Shown here: one piece after another, positions 37,625 through 46,512 of the stretch | Layout: every line of letters begins with the position of its first letter | How positions within the stretch are numbered: position 1 is the stretch's first letter | NCBI GenBank assembly: GCA_003599255.1 | Contig: QZJF01000012.1 | Location: 1-51,901 of the forward strand | Direction of reading: 5' to 3' | Source: a candidate division WWE3 bacterium | GTDB lineage: Bacteria > Patescibacteriota > WWE3 > UBA101185 > UBA10185 | DNA: 51,901 bases | Translations under genes and position numbers: made by a program | The notes under the pieces: model-generated | Seen by the model: only the letters and a program-made list of their open reading frames with translations | Database searches by the model: none | What the model was told of the DNA's origin: nothing

Positions 37625-37653
37625 TTGGAAAAACCCCGGAATTCTGCTAGAAT
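37625..37653 (+). promoter_or_regulatory. Extended -10 sigma70-type promoter TTGGAA-N17-TAGAAT (TGC extension), rpsP ATG at 37663
   Basis: -35 37625-37630, TGC 37645-37647, -10 37648-37653. Confidence 0.75.
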
Positions 37654-37662
37654 GCTACAGCT

Positions 37663-37971
37663 ATGTCAATAACAATAAGATTAGCAAGAATAGGAAGAAA
37701 AAACTCACCGGCTTATAAAGTCGTGGTGGCAAATACGCGAAGTAAAAGAAATGGGCGTTTTTTGGATATATTGGGGCATTATAACCCTTCTGAAACACCC
37801 GTAGCGCTGGAGATAGACAAGAAAAGATTGGAAGACTGGCGGTCAAAAGGCGCCTTAATAACCGATTCGGTTACAAATCTATTGGAAGGTAATTATTCTT
37901 ACACTCCATACAGATCAAAAAAAGCGACCGCGCAGAAGAAAGACGACCAGGAAATAGAAAGTTCTGAGTAA
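37663..37971 (+). CDS. rpsP: Ribosomal protein S16
   Basis: MSITIRLARIGRKNSPAYKVVVANTRSKRNGRFLDILGHYNP. Confidence 0.97.
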   Translation: MSITIRLARIGRKNSPAYKVVVANTRSKRNGRFLDILGHYNPSETPVALEIDKKRLEDWRSKGALITDSVTNLLEGNYSYTPYRSKKATAQKKDDQEIESSE

Positions 37972-37975
37972 AACG

Positions 37976-38224
37976 ATGAAATCATTTCTGGAGCATCTTA
38001 TAAAACAGCTAGTGAACAATCCGGATGAAGTAGTCATCGACGAGTTACGCGAAGAAAGCGGAAATTTTCTGTACACTATAACAGTTTCTCCTCAAGATAT
38101 GGGTATTGTTATAGGAAAAGATGGCAATACAATAAACAGCATAAGAAATCTTGCAAAAGCTAAAGCCATTAAAGATAACGTTCGAATCGGAATTCAATTA
38201 AATGAGGTTTATGATAACAATTGA
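37976..38224 (+). CDS. khpA: KH-domain RNA-binding protein KhpA-like
   Basis: DMGIVIGKDGNTINSIRNLAKAKAIK KH GxxG motif; rpsP-khpA synteny. Confidence 0.9.
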   Translation: MKSFLEHLIKQLVNNPDEVVIDELREESGNFLYTITVSPQDMGIVIGKDGNTINSIRNLAKAKAIKDNVRIGIQLNEVYDNN

Positions 38225-38888
38225 TGTAATTACACTCTTTCCAAACCTTTTTCAAGAACACCTAAACAATCTTCCTTTTAAAAAAGCTATAAACTCCGGA
38301 TTATTGAAAGTGAACCTCATAAACCTCAGAGATTATGCCCTTGATGATTACGGCACAGTTGATGATAAGCCGTATGGAGGCGGCACAGGGATGCTATTAA
38401 TGATTGAACCTGTTTATAAAGCACTTACTGACATCTACGGAGAAAATTTTGAGAAACAATCAGACAAAAAAAGAATTATTGCACTTTCTCCAAGAGGAAA
38501 CACCTATTCACAATCAAAAGCTGCGGAACTTTCCAGAGAAACTAGAATTACATTCATTTGCGGGAGATATGAGGGTATGGATGCAAGGATAGAGGAAGAA
38601 TTAGCAACAGAAGCCATTTCCATAGGAAATTATGTCGTCTCAGGAGGTGAACTTCCATGCCTTGTTATCATGGAATCCCTCACAAGACTACTACCTGGAG
38701 TTTTGGAAAAAGATGATGCTGCCGAGAATGAATCTTTTTCGAATGGGAATTATGAGCATCCGCAGTACACTAGGCCTGAAGAATTCAGAGGAATGAAAGT
38801 TCCGGGTGTTCTTTTGTCGGGGGATCACAAGAAGATTGATGATTGGAAAAATGAAAACAAGGGACCAATTCTGCCTATTCTAGGTTAG
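38211..38888 (+). CDS. trmD: tRNA (guanine-N1)-methyltransferase
   Basis: ITIDVITLFPNLFQEHL, YGGGTGMLLMIEPVYKAL, CGRYEGMDARIEE, SIGNYVVSGGELP. Confidence 0.97.
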   Translation: MITIDVITLFPNLFQEHLNNLPFKKAINSGLLKVNLINLRDYALDDYGTVDDKPYGGGTGMLLMIEPVYKALTDIYGENFEKQSDKKRIIALSPRGNTYSQSKAAELSRETRITFICGRYEGMDARIEEELATEAISIGNYVVSGGELPCLVIMESLTRLLPGVLEKDDAAENESFSNGNYEHPQYTRPEEFRGMKVPGVLLSGDHKKIDDWKNENKGPILPILG

Positions 38889-39720
38889 CTGGTTCTTCGA
38901 CTGGAACTTCTTCACCCGATTCATCGCCAAAAACACTCACAACTTCTTCGCCTTCCTCGCTGGGTGTCGATTCCTCAACCTCAGGCTCAAAAGGCACAAT
39001 AGGAAGATCGTCTACATTTACATCTTCAATATTCGAATAATCATAATAACGTAAGTTCTTAACTCTATTAATGAAAGAGATAAAATTATCACTTGCGATA
39101 TCCAAAGTTACAGGATCATCCGTAATGGCGGATGATTGAACCATCAAATAAGGAGAATAAACGGAAAAATTCAAGGAAAGAGTATTATTGTCACCAATTT
39201 CTGCAAATCTAAAATTTGCAACATTTATGAGACGGGCAGCAGTCTCGGCCGATTTCATAAAGGTTACCATTTGTTCATATGTACCTTCCGCCCCTAATGA
39301 GATAACAACAATATTATACGAGCCGCTTTGTTCTTCTTCGGAAGGTACCTCACCAAAAGTGTAGCTAAGTTTAGTAACATCAAGTCCTGAGTTTCTGGCT
39401 ATAGTATCAACTTGATCCAACAGCGCGGGAACAAACTCCTCGGAGGGGAGAGCCCTGTCTACTAACAGCGAATTCTCATCCACCACACTCTTAAAATCTA
39501 CTAATTTGTATATATTTTCTTTTTTAGCAGCTAGGGTATCCCTCAAAGCTCTTTTTGATTCAAGATCGCTCTGAAGTTGCGGTACTCTCGATACAGACGG
39601 GTATATTATCAAAAAGAAAAGTATTGCAGAAATAGTTAAGCAAACAATAGGAACAAGAAAATTAACAAACGCGTTTCTAATTCTGGAAGTATCTATGTTT
39701 ACGTTTCCTTTAAGATTCAT
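38875..39720 (-). CDS. pilO: Type IV pilus assembly protein PilO-like
   Basis: Single TM, coiled-coil, ferredoxin-like region; directly after PilN-like gene. Confidence 0.75.
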   Translation of the reverse strand: MNLKGNVNIDTSRIRNAFVNFLVPIVCLTISAILFFLIIYPSVSRVPQLQSDLESKRALRDTLAAKKENIYKLVDFKSVVDENSLLVDRALPSEEFVPALLDQVDTIARNSGLDVTKLSYTFGEVPSEEEQSGSYNIVVISLGAEGTYEQMVTFMKSAETAARLINVANFRFAEIGDNNTLSLNFSVYSPYLMVQSSAITDDPVTLDIASDNFISFINRVKNLRYYDYSNIEDVNVDDLPIVPFEPEVEESTPSEEGEEVVSVFGDESGEEVPVEEPANLE

Positions 39721-39721
39721 T

Positions 39722-40303
39722 CTATTTGTTCTTTATCATTTCCAAATTTATATCTACGGTTATTGCAAATCTGACCAAACCCTTGGACTTCTCAAGGTTT
39801 ACCGAATTTAGAGAAACTGATGTAAACATTCCTCTCAGCTGCGGATTACCGCCCTGAAATTCTGGTGATAGTAGATTGTTCATGAAATTCGAAATAAGAA
39901 TATAGTTATTTGCCACACCTGATAAGCTGATCTTGGTTCCCTTTTGAAGGGTAAAGCTATCGATGAGGATACCTTCTGGCGTCCTGGCACGAAGCTCCTC
40001 AGCTAACATAGAATAATTACCCCTTGAGGCAAAAATCTCGTTAAGAACCTTGTATTTACTATCAAGATTTCTTGCACTGATTTCAACAGGGGCTAGTGAG
40101 TTAATTTCAGCACGAAGTTTTTCTACTTCAGAATCCAAATCATCTATTGACCCACTTAGTGTAGTTGTTTGGTAAAAAAAGTAGCCACCGATACCTCCGA
40201 CAATTATTAAAATAAGAATCGAAACGACAGTGCTAAGTTTTACAACTTTAGTTTTTGTCTGCTCCTGTACTTCTTGTTGAGGTATTAAGTTAATACTTTG
40301 CAT
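39722..40303 (-). CDS. pilN: Type IV pilus assembly protein PilN-like
   Basis: SINLIPQQE N-terminus, TM helix, LRARTPEGILIDSFTLQKGTKISLSGVA. Confidence 0.85.
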   Translation of the reverse strand: MQSINLIPQQEVQEQTKTKVVKLSTVVSILILIIVGGIGGYFFYQTTTLSGSIDDLDSEVEKLRAEINSLAPVEISARNLDSKYKVLNEIFASRGNYSMLAEELRARTPEGILIDSFTLQKGTKISLSGVANNYILISNFMNNLLSPEFQGGNPQLRGMFTSVSLNSVNLEKSKGLVRFAITVDINLEMIKNK

Positions 40304-40304
40304 C

Positions 40305-41336
40305 CTATACTTCCTTTAGTGCAAGTCCATACGCCGACGAAAATATCGGGCCTTGCTCCAGTAAAGACGGATTTTTCTGCTGTGCTTTGGGACCTAATAT
40401 GAGATCTCTAAACGGGTTTGCCACCTCGACTTCCAGGTCGAGATTGCTTGCCATATACAATAATAGTCCCGGCATCTGAGCAGCTCCGCCGGTTAAAATT
40501 ACCCTTTTAATGTTAGCATTAGGCTGTTGCTTTGTGAAGAAAATACTTGCGCGTTTGACCTCCTCAATCATACTGTCAATATGGGGTTTTACAACATCGT
40601 ATATTTTTCCGTCTACCTGATTCTTATCCATACCATAAACTTTTTTGTATTCTTCGGCCTGATTATAATCAAGATTAAGGCTTTGCTGAATTGATCTGGT
40701 CATGACATCCCCTCCAATTTGAACATTTCTAGTAAATCTTACGAAACCTCCGTATGTAATGATGATTATCGACCTGGAATAACCCATATCCAAAATGACA
40801 GACCCTGACGGTGCCTCTTTTGTGTCTCCCAGAGCTCTTCCCAACGCGAGAGTTTCCGGCTCTATTGCTTTTGGAATAAGATGCGCACGTTTGATAATAT
40901 CTACATGTTTCTCGAGAGTATTTTTTCTGGCGGCAACCATCTGCACATTCATTTTGGCTTTATCCGCATAATCAACGTCAAGTTTCTGAAATGATAAATT
41001 TACTTCGTTTAGTGGAAGGGGGATATATTGCTCAGCCTCGTAATTGACAGCGTTTCGTAAATCTTTATCACTCATTTGAGGAAACTTAATTATTCTCATG
41101 TATATGTAAGTCTCGTCCAGACCGACGACTACATAAGGCGTGGAAAAACCAACTTCTGCAAAAAAATCCTTTAATGAATTGGCATATATTTCTCTATCGT
41201 CTGTAGACTCGGATTCAAAGTTAAGCTTGGGATTCTCATAGACTGCATATCTGTTGACTGTAAGTCCTTCTTTTTTTCTCTCTAGCTCTATAGCTCTAAA
41301 GTTATTTTTTCCTAAATCCAATCCAACAATGGGCAT
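40305..41336 (-). CDS. pilM: Type IV pilus assembly ATPase-fold protein PilM
   Basis: VGLDLGKNNFRAIELE, GSVILDMGYSRSIIIITYGG, ILTGGAAQMPGL. Confidence 0.9.
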   Translation of the reverse strand: MPIVGLDLGKNNFRAIELERKKEGLTVNRYAVYENPKLNFESESTDDREIYANSLKDFFAEVGFSTPYVVVGLDETYIYMRIIKFPQMSDKDLRNAVNYEAEQYIPLPLNEVNLSFQKLDVDYADKAKMNVQMVAARKNTLEKHVDIIKRAHLIPKAIEPETLALGRALGDTKEAPSGSVILDMGYSRSIIIITYGGFVRFTRNVQIGGDVMTRSIQQSLNLDYNQAEEYKKVYGMDKNQVDGKIYDVVKPHIDSMIEEVKRASIFFTKQQPNANIKRVILTGGAAQMPGLLLYMASNLDLEVEVANPFRDLILGPKAQQKNPSLLEQGPIFSSAYGLALKEV

Positions 41337-41359
41337 AAATAAATGTTACCTTAGATAAG

Positions 41360-42184
41360 CTAATTAGACAATGCATCAGTGTCCGACTTTTGGTAGATAA
41401 CGTAGTCAAATATGGCCGGAACAAACGGATCAGATTTAATAACAGTTACGGTTTTTCTTGCCTCACCTACCTGGCCAACTGAGTCAATCCTGATACCTTG
41501 TGCGGGAATTGTATAGCCGGGTGCAGGGAGTACATCCACGTCCACCGGCGCATATGCTGATTTTAATCGAATCGACAACGGTGTATCACTTGCTGTTAAC
41601 GTAAAGCAATTCTGATATCCATAAAGTGATGAGGCTGTCAGGAAGTTATTTTCAGGATGTGCGGAGGTGGTTGAGTTATACGCAAAAGGTTCGGCATTAG
41701 TAGCACCACTTACGGTTTTAATATACATTCCTGTTACAGACTGCTCTCCGTTCCAACATACACTTATACCTTGACCGGATGTATACCCAACAAGAGATAA
41801 CTCCGTGGTCTCAGATTCTCTGAGTGACAGGGGATATGGATCAGAGGATGCCCCCATATGACTCAACGTAACGTTTGCAATAAGCTTCTGACCATTAACA
41901 TCAGTAATTTCCAGGTAGCAGCTCGTCCCGCAGTTATTAAATGTAATAAAATCTTCTAATGTTTCTGTTGGTAAAACTAAGAGCCTTTCTATAGCCGCTT
42001 CCGCTACTGCTACGGCTTTTGTAGTATTATCCGAGGATGTAATTGCCCTTAAACCTTTTATAAATCTATCCGATACAGTTACTCCCACCATCAATGCAAT
42101 AATCATTAACACAATCATCGCAAGCACTGTCTGACCCTTTTGATTTCGAAAAAGATCCTTTGTTTTTAACTCTAGTGACAACAT
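41360..42184 (-). CDS. PilX-like minor pilus-associated protein
   Basis: NQKGQTVLAMIVLMIIALMVGVTVSDRF hydrophobic N-terminus; paralogue of 47355-48284. Confidence 0.7.
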   Translation of the reverse strand: MLSLELKTKDLFRNQKGQTVLAMIVLMIIALMVGVTVSDRFIKGLRAITSSDNTTKAVAVAEAAIERLLVLPTETLEDFITFNNCGTSCYLEITDVNGQKLIANVTLSHMGASSDPYPLSLRESETTELSLVGYTSGQGISVCWNGEQSVTGMYIKTVSGATNAEPFAYNSTTSAHPENNFLTASSLYGYQNCFTLTASDTPLSIRLKSAYAPVDVDVLPAPGYTIPAQGIRIDSVGQVGEARKTVTVIKSDPFVPAIFDYVIYQKSDTDALSN

Positions 42185-42188
42185 ATTC

Positions 42189-42731
42189 CTAATAAGAATT
42201 TCTGATAACTATAGTATTTATAATTTGAACTTCACCCTCAAATGTGGGACTGGGTGTAGCCTGCGCCTGTCTGAAAACAAGTGCTATATCAACAACCTGC
42301 GGAGTACCGGTAGTAACTATAAAGCAAGTAGGGTTGCATGCCATGTGTACTCCGCCCACGGTTTGACCAACCAATGGAGTAGCAACAAGAGCATTAGCAT
42401 TACTCGTAGACCAAACACATGCACCGGTGGTAGTTGTACGATATATATTGTTGTTGGCGACGTTGTAACATATTGTGATATTTGTAGAAGGATCTTCAAA
42501 GCTTATCCGCGTCCCGCCGTTTGTTACCACAACGTTTGATGCATTCCTCAACTCTTTTTCCAACTTTAACCCCAAAAAGTTGGCCTGCTGTTCTAATTCG
42601 TTAATCAATGTGGATTTGTTAAAGCTTCGTACAAGTGAAACTAAAATATCCCCGGTTACTCCAACAGATATAGAAACAAGAGCTATAACAAGAAGTAGTT
42701 CTATTAAGGTAAAACCGGAATTTCTCTTCAT
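42189..42731 (-). CDS. Prepilin (PilW/GspJ-like)
   Basis: Class III signal NSGFTLIELLLVIALVSISVG. Confidence 0.85.
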   Translation of the reverse strand: MKRNSGFTLIELLLVIALVSISVGVTGDILVSLVRSFNKSTLINELEQQANFLGLKLEKELRNASNVVVTNGGTRISFEDPSTNITICYNVANNNIYRTTTTGACVWSTSNANALVATPLVGQTVGGVHMACNPTCFIVTTGTPQVVDIALVFRQAQATPSPTFEGEVQIINTIVIRNSY

Positions 42732-43258
42732 TTGCCCCTCCAGTTGGAAAGATCAGTATACACATTGGTCATCTTAGCTTGTGTACCTACATCCCAGGTT
42801 ACTGTCACATAAACTCTGACTATATTAGTAGGGTCGTTAGCGTCCGGGACTATGCTGAACCAATGAGTCACGTTCTGCCCATCGATATTTTCTACCCGCG
42901 CGCCTGCATTTACCTGCACAGGATTAGAAGTCATATTGCATTGTTTTGTACAGGGTGCCGCTGCACAAGTACAATCATAGTCACTCACTAAGGGGTCGTT
43001 ATCAGTAATATCCAATGTGTCCATAAAAACCAGCCAGGAAACGTTCTCGTCGTCTCTGAACGCCCTTACCAATTCTGATTCACGATTTGCAATTTTTGTC
43101 GCCTCAAGTAGTAACTTGCTTTGCAAAGAAGACCTTAGTGTGTAGAGTGAAAGAGACACTAACGCAGTAATTACAACCATTGATATGCCAAACGCGGCTA
43201 TAACTTCAACTAACCCTATACCTTTTTGATTGAGCATCGATTTTTTGGTTAAGTACAT
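42728..43258 (-). CDS. Prepilin (PilV/GspI-like)
   Basis: NQKGIGLVEVIAAFGISMVVITALVSL. Confidence 0.8.
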   Translation of the reverse strand: MYLTKKSMLNQKGIGLVEVIAAFGISMVVITALVSLSLYTLRSSLQSKLLLEATKIANRESELVRAFRDDENVSWLVFMDTLDITDNDPLVSDYDCTCAAAPCTKQCNMTSNPVQVNAGARVENIDGQNVTHWFSIVPDANDPTNIVRVYVTVTWDVGTQAKMTNVYTDLSNWRGK

Positions 43259-43830
43259 AGCAATGATGAATTTGTATAAATCAGGCCACGAGTATTAAAC
43301 AGGATTCTTCGGCAATCTCCACTTGTTGTACTGCCGACATAACCTACAATAAGCTGTGTTCCTGGAAAATTAACTGTATTTATACTCCCATCCCTTATGC
43401 TGAAATACATACACCTGAATCCGCCCGTCACCTTTATTTCTAAAGTATTCTGGATTTCCGAATGTCCTTGAGCCTGTGCGACAGGTATGGGGTCAGGACA
43501 AGTTGTATTGGTATCCGATATGAAGAACTCGTACCTGTTGCTACCGGTACCTGCTCCGGAGTTAAACCTGATTCCCCAATATTCCACTGGGTTCGGTCCA
43601 ATAGTAGTGTCTGATAGAGTGCCTGTCAGTGCTTTATTTTGGATATTTCTCATATCACTTTTAAGCTGCTCTTGGGCCTGTTTGACATTTTGATTTCTGA
43701 TATAACCTGCAAAAGAGGGGATAAGTGCACCTGTCACCAGGACAATTATTGTAACGACCACCAGTAATTCTACAAGCGTAAAACCCGATGTCTTAACTGG
43801 AATACATTTAAGGGCAGAACTGCGTCGCAT
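43249..43830 (-). CDS. Prepilin (GspH/FimU-like)
   Basis: KTSGFTLVELLVVVTIIVLVTGALIPSF. Confidence 0.85.
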   Translation of the reverse strand: MRRSSALKCIPVKTSGFTLVELLVVVTIIVLVTGALIPSFAGYIRNQNVKQAQEQLKSDMRNIQNKALTGTLSDTTIGPNPVEYWGIRFNSGAGTGSNRYEFFISDTNTTCPDPIPVAQAQGHSEIQNTLEIKVTGGFRCMYFSIRDGSINTVNFPGTQLIVGYVGSTTSGDCRRILFNTRGLIYTNSSLLCT

Positions 43831-43848
43831 AAAATAATATTAACACAA

Positions 43849-44361
43849 TCAAGGAGAAATTAGACTAAGATTAGTGCCTACTTCATACGTTCCTGTGTCA
43901 TCCCCACCGTCGTTTGACATTTCAGAAACTGCAAGTTCCATTTTCACATTTAATTCATAGGTTTCACCGTTATGAACATAAGAATAATGGTAATTTGCAT
44001 CATTTATTGGGTCCAACGGCAAGAATGTTGAATAGTTTCTTAGATCCTGTTCAATCCAACCGGACTGCGAATTGTCCGGAGATATGGTACTCGCTGAGGG
44101 GAGCTCGTGACTATTTCTAAGGGTGTCTGGAGCATCAGGATAACCTCCAGTATCCAAATGGTATTCCGTAATTATTCTCTCCAAAACAAATATATCGTTA
44201 ATCCGTTTATTGTCTCTTGCCCTAGCTCTGCCCTCCAGAGGATTATAGACTAATAGAGTTACTGTTAATAATATTGCAGCTATCGCCATCACCAGCATTA
44301 ACTCAACATAAGTAAAACCTTTTGACTTACTTCTCATATTAGAGGGGATTCTCAACGCCAT
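43849..44361 (-). CDS. Prepilin
   Basis: SKGFTYVELMLVMAIAAILLTVTLLVYNP. Confidence 0.85.
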   Translation of the reverse strand: MALRIPSNMRSKSKGFTYVELMLVMAIAAILLTVTLLVYNPLEGRARARDNKRINDIFVLERIITEYHLDTGGYPDAPDTLRNSHELPSASTISPDNSQSGWIEQDLRNYSTFLPLDPINDANYHYSYVHNGETYELNVKMELAVSEMSNDGGDDTGTYEVGTNLSLISP

Positions 44362-44893
44362 AACAGGGAGTTCCGCAGTTACACCCGGTAACGTTTCCGC
44401 TGGTGCAATTTGACAAAGAGTTGCACAGACTCTGGGCAGCAGATGTCTGTGTTTCCATAAGAGTTATTAAAACATATCTGGATGATAAACAACCGGCACC
44501 TACACATGTATTAGTGCGGTAATAATAGCCATACGTTGTCATTCCGCAAGTTGCGGCGCCGATATTTTCATTGTTTCTTGGATCAATTGGTATAACTTGA
44601 ACGTACGTGCCTTGCAAGGGTGTGGCTAATATTCCCGGTGTTCTGCTCCAACTGGCAGAATTCTGGGGATACCCTCTGTTATCTGCAAAGTACAATTCCA
44701 AGGCAGTTTGAATTCTTTTTAAATCTCCGGATCTTTGAGCATCTCTAGACCTAGCCCGTATTCCGGCAACATTGATAACACTCAGAACAAGACCGCTTAA
44801 GACACCAATTATAATTACTACCAATAGCAGTTCTATTAATGTAAAACCGGATTGTTTTGTTTTTTTCATCCTTGCTATTTTAGGTTCAATCAT
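44339..44893 (-). CDS. Prepilin
   Basis: KQSGFTLIELLLVVIIIGVLSGLVLSVINV. Confidence 0.87.
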   Translation of the reverse strand: MIEPKIARMKKTKQSGFTLIELLLVVIIIGVLSGLVLSVINVAGIRARSRDAQRSGDLKRIQTALELYFADNRGYPQNSASWSRTPGILATPLQGTYVQVIPIDPRNNENIGAATCGMTTYGYYYRTNTCVGAGCLSSRYVLITLMETQTSAAQSLCNSLSNCTSGNVTGCNCGTPCYGVENPL

Positions 44894-44903
44894 ATAAAAA
44901 ATA

Positions 44904-46448
44904 TTACTGTGTGACTAAAGTTGTTACTCTTATGGAGGCGGTATCAAATTGATTGTTATACGACGCGGTAACCGTTACTAATCCGGGAGAGACTCCCTGT
45001 ACAGTACCGTCGCTTCTCACATTTACCGCCCCACCCAATCTTGAAGGTGCTGCGAGCCATGTGGCTTGGTTTGTTACATCTATGGTCAGCCCATTGCTGT
45101 AAACTGCTAGCGCCCTTAATTGCACTATTTCCCCAATTCCTATTGTGGCTGAGGAAGGCGTTACGGTCAAAGAAGTAATGGAAGGGGTAACAATTGATTG
45201 CACAGTGATAATAGAACTATTGGAAAATCCTCCGTACGACGCAAAGACCCGGGCAGTACCGCTTGCCAATGCAGTAACCATACCCTGGCTATCAACCGAA
45301 ACAATATTACCGAGCTGTTGCACCGTCCAAGAAGCATAATTTGTAACTATTCGAAGAGAACTGTCCGAATATGTTGCAACCGCAGTTAGCTGCTGTCTTT
45401 GGCCAACATCAAGTGTTGCCGATGTAGGACTGACTGTTAAACCGGTCATTGTTGCACTTGAAGCATTAACCGTCAGAGACGCACTTGCATTATAACCTCC
45501 GAATGATGCCCTGACCGATGCGGTACCTGCGTTCTGTGCTGTAACTAAACCGGTACTATTAACGGAAGCAACATTCGTTCCGCTTATGTATAGGACCGTC
45601 CAGGTCGCTGATGAGTTTACATTCGAAGTAGAACCATCCGAGTATGTCGCAGTGGCTGTATATTGTTGCGTGCTTCCAACTGTCAAAGTAGTAGAAGTAG
45701 GAGCTAAAGAAAGTGATGTTACAGTTGGCGCTACAGCGGTTACTGCAACGGGAATAGTCGCGCTCAAACCGCTGAAAGAGGCGGTCACAGTTGTATTTCC
45801 GGCACCGGTCGCGGTAATCAAGCCTGACGATGAAATTGTAACTACCCCTGAAACAGAAGATGTATAAGATGCAGATGAGGCGACGTTTACAGTTGCTCCG
45901 TCAGAATATGTTGCAGTAACAGTTAACTGTTGAGTATTACCAACCTGAAGCGAAATGGGTGAGGGAGTAGCCGTCAGAGACACTACGCTTGGTGCGGTCC
46001 CTCCCGGCGTAACACAAACATCAATAACATCTATATTAGTAGCATCACAGTGAAAAGCGCCATCCCACGCTGTACTGAATTTTCTAAAATTTTGATCAGA
46101 TTGCTGCACATAAGCAGCAAATGCATCATTAACAGGATCAACTCGATATTCCACACCGGTCGGCCAACTTACGATATATTCGTCTAAATTAGGATCTGAG
46201 GGAATGCCCCCGCTTTCAGCAGGGTAATAGCCTTCAATAGCCTCAAAAGCTTCTATTGCTTGATTTGCCTGTTCTAATTGGGACAACCTTACGGCATCGG
46301 CTGCCCTTTCCCTCTGTGTCTGCTGGTTGATTGTTGTAATAACTACACCGGCCAAAATACCAATTACGGTTACCGACAGCAAAATCTCCACCAAAGTAAA
46401 TCCGCGTTCGATGATAGAATTTTTTTTTGAATTTATATGCCGATTCAT
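44904..46448 (-). CDS. Prepilin fused to four BIG2-like Ig domains
   Basis: ERGFTLVEILLSVTVIGILAG followed by four repeats of T.SPxSATLxVGxxQQLTATATYSDGS...V.S.G.VTA...GTATVTASFGG. Confidence 0.85.
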   Translation of the reverse strand: MNRHINSKKNSIIERGFTLVEILLSVTVIGILAGVVITTINQQTQRERAADAVRLSQLEQANQAIEAFEAIEGYYPAESGGIPSDPNLDEYIVSWPTGVEYRVDPVNDAFAAYVQQSDQNFRKFSTAWDGAFHCDATNIDVIDVCVTPGGTAPSVVSLTATPSPISLQVGNTQQLTVTATYSDGATVNVASSASYTSSVSGVVTISSSGLITATGAGNTTVTASFSGLSATIPVAVTAVAPTVTSLSLAPTSTTLTVGSTQQYTATATYSDGSTSNVNSSATWTVLYISGTNVASVNSTGLVTAQNAGTASVRASFGGYNASASLTVNASSATMTGLTVSPTSATLDVGQRQQLTAVATYSDSSLRIVTNYASWTVQQLGNIVSVDSQGMVTALASGTARVFASYGGFSNSSIITVQSIVTPSITSLTVTPSSATIGIGEIVQLRALAVYSNGLTIDVTNQATWLAAPSRLGGAVNVRSDGTVQGVSPGLVTVTASYNNQFDTASIRVTTLVTQ

Positions 46449-46471
46449 TTAAAAAACACTTCGATCTGCAA

Positions 46472-46495
46472 AGGCCCCGCCTGTTGGTGGGGCCT
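46472..46495 (-). promoter_or_regulatory. GC-rich hairpin in the pilin/downstream-prepilin intergenic region
   Basis: aggcccc-N10-ggggcct stem shortly after the pilin stop codon; no immediate T-run. Confidence 0.55.
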
Positions 46496-46512
46496 GAGAG
46501 ATGAAGTTATTA

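Noticed and set aside
45400-46000. DNA tandem repeat or CRISPR-like array in the Ig-repeat prepilin
   Set aside because: Repetition is at protein level with diverged nucleotides; no direct repeats with unique spacers
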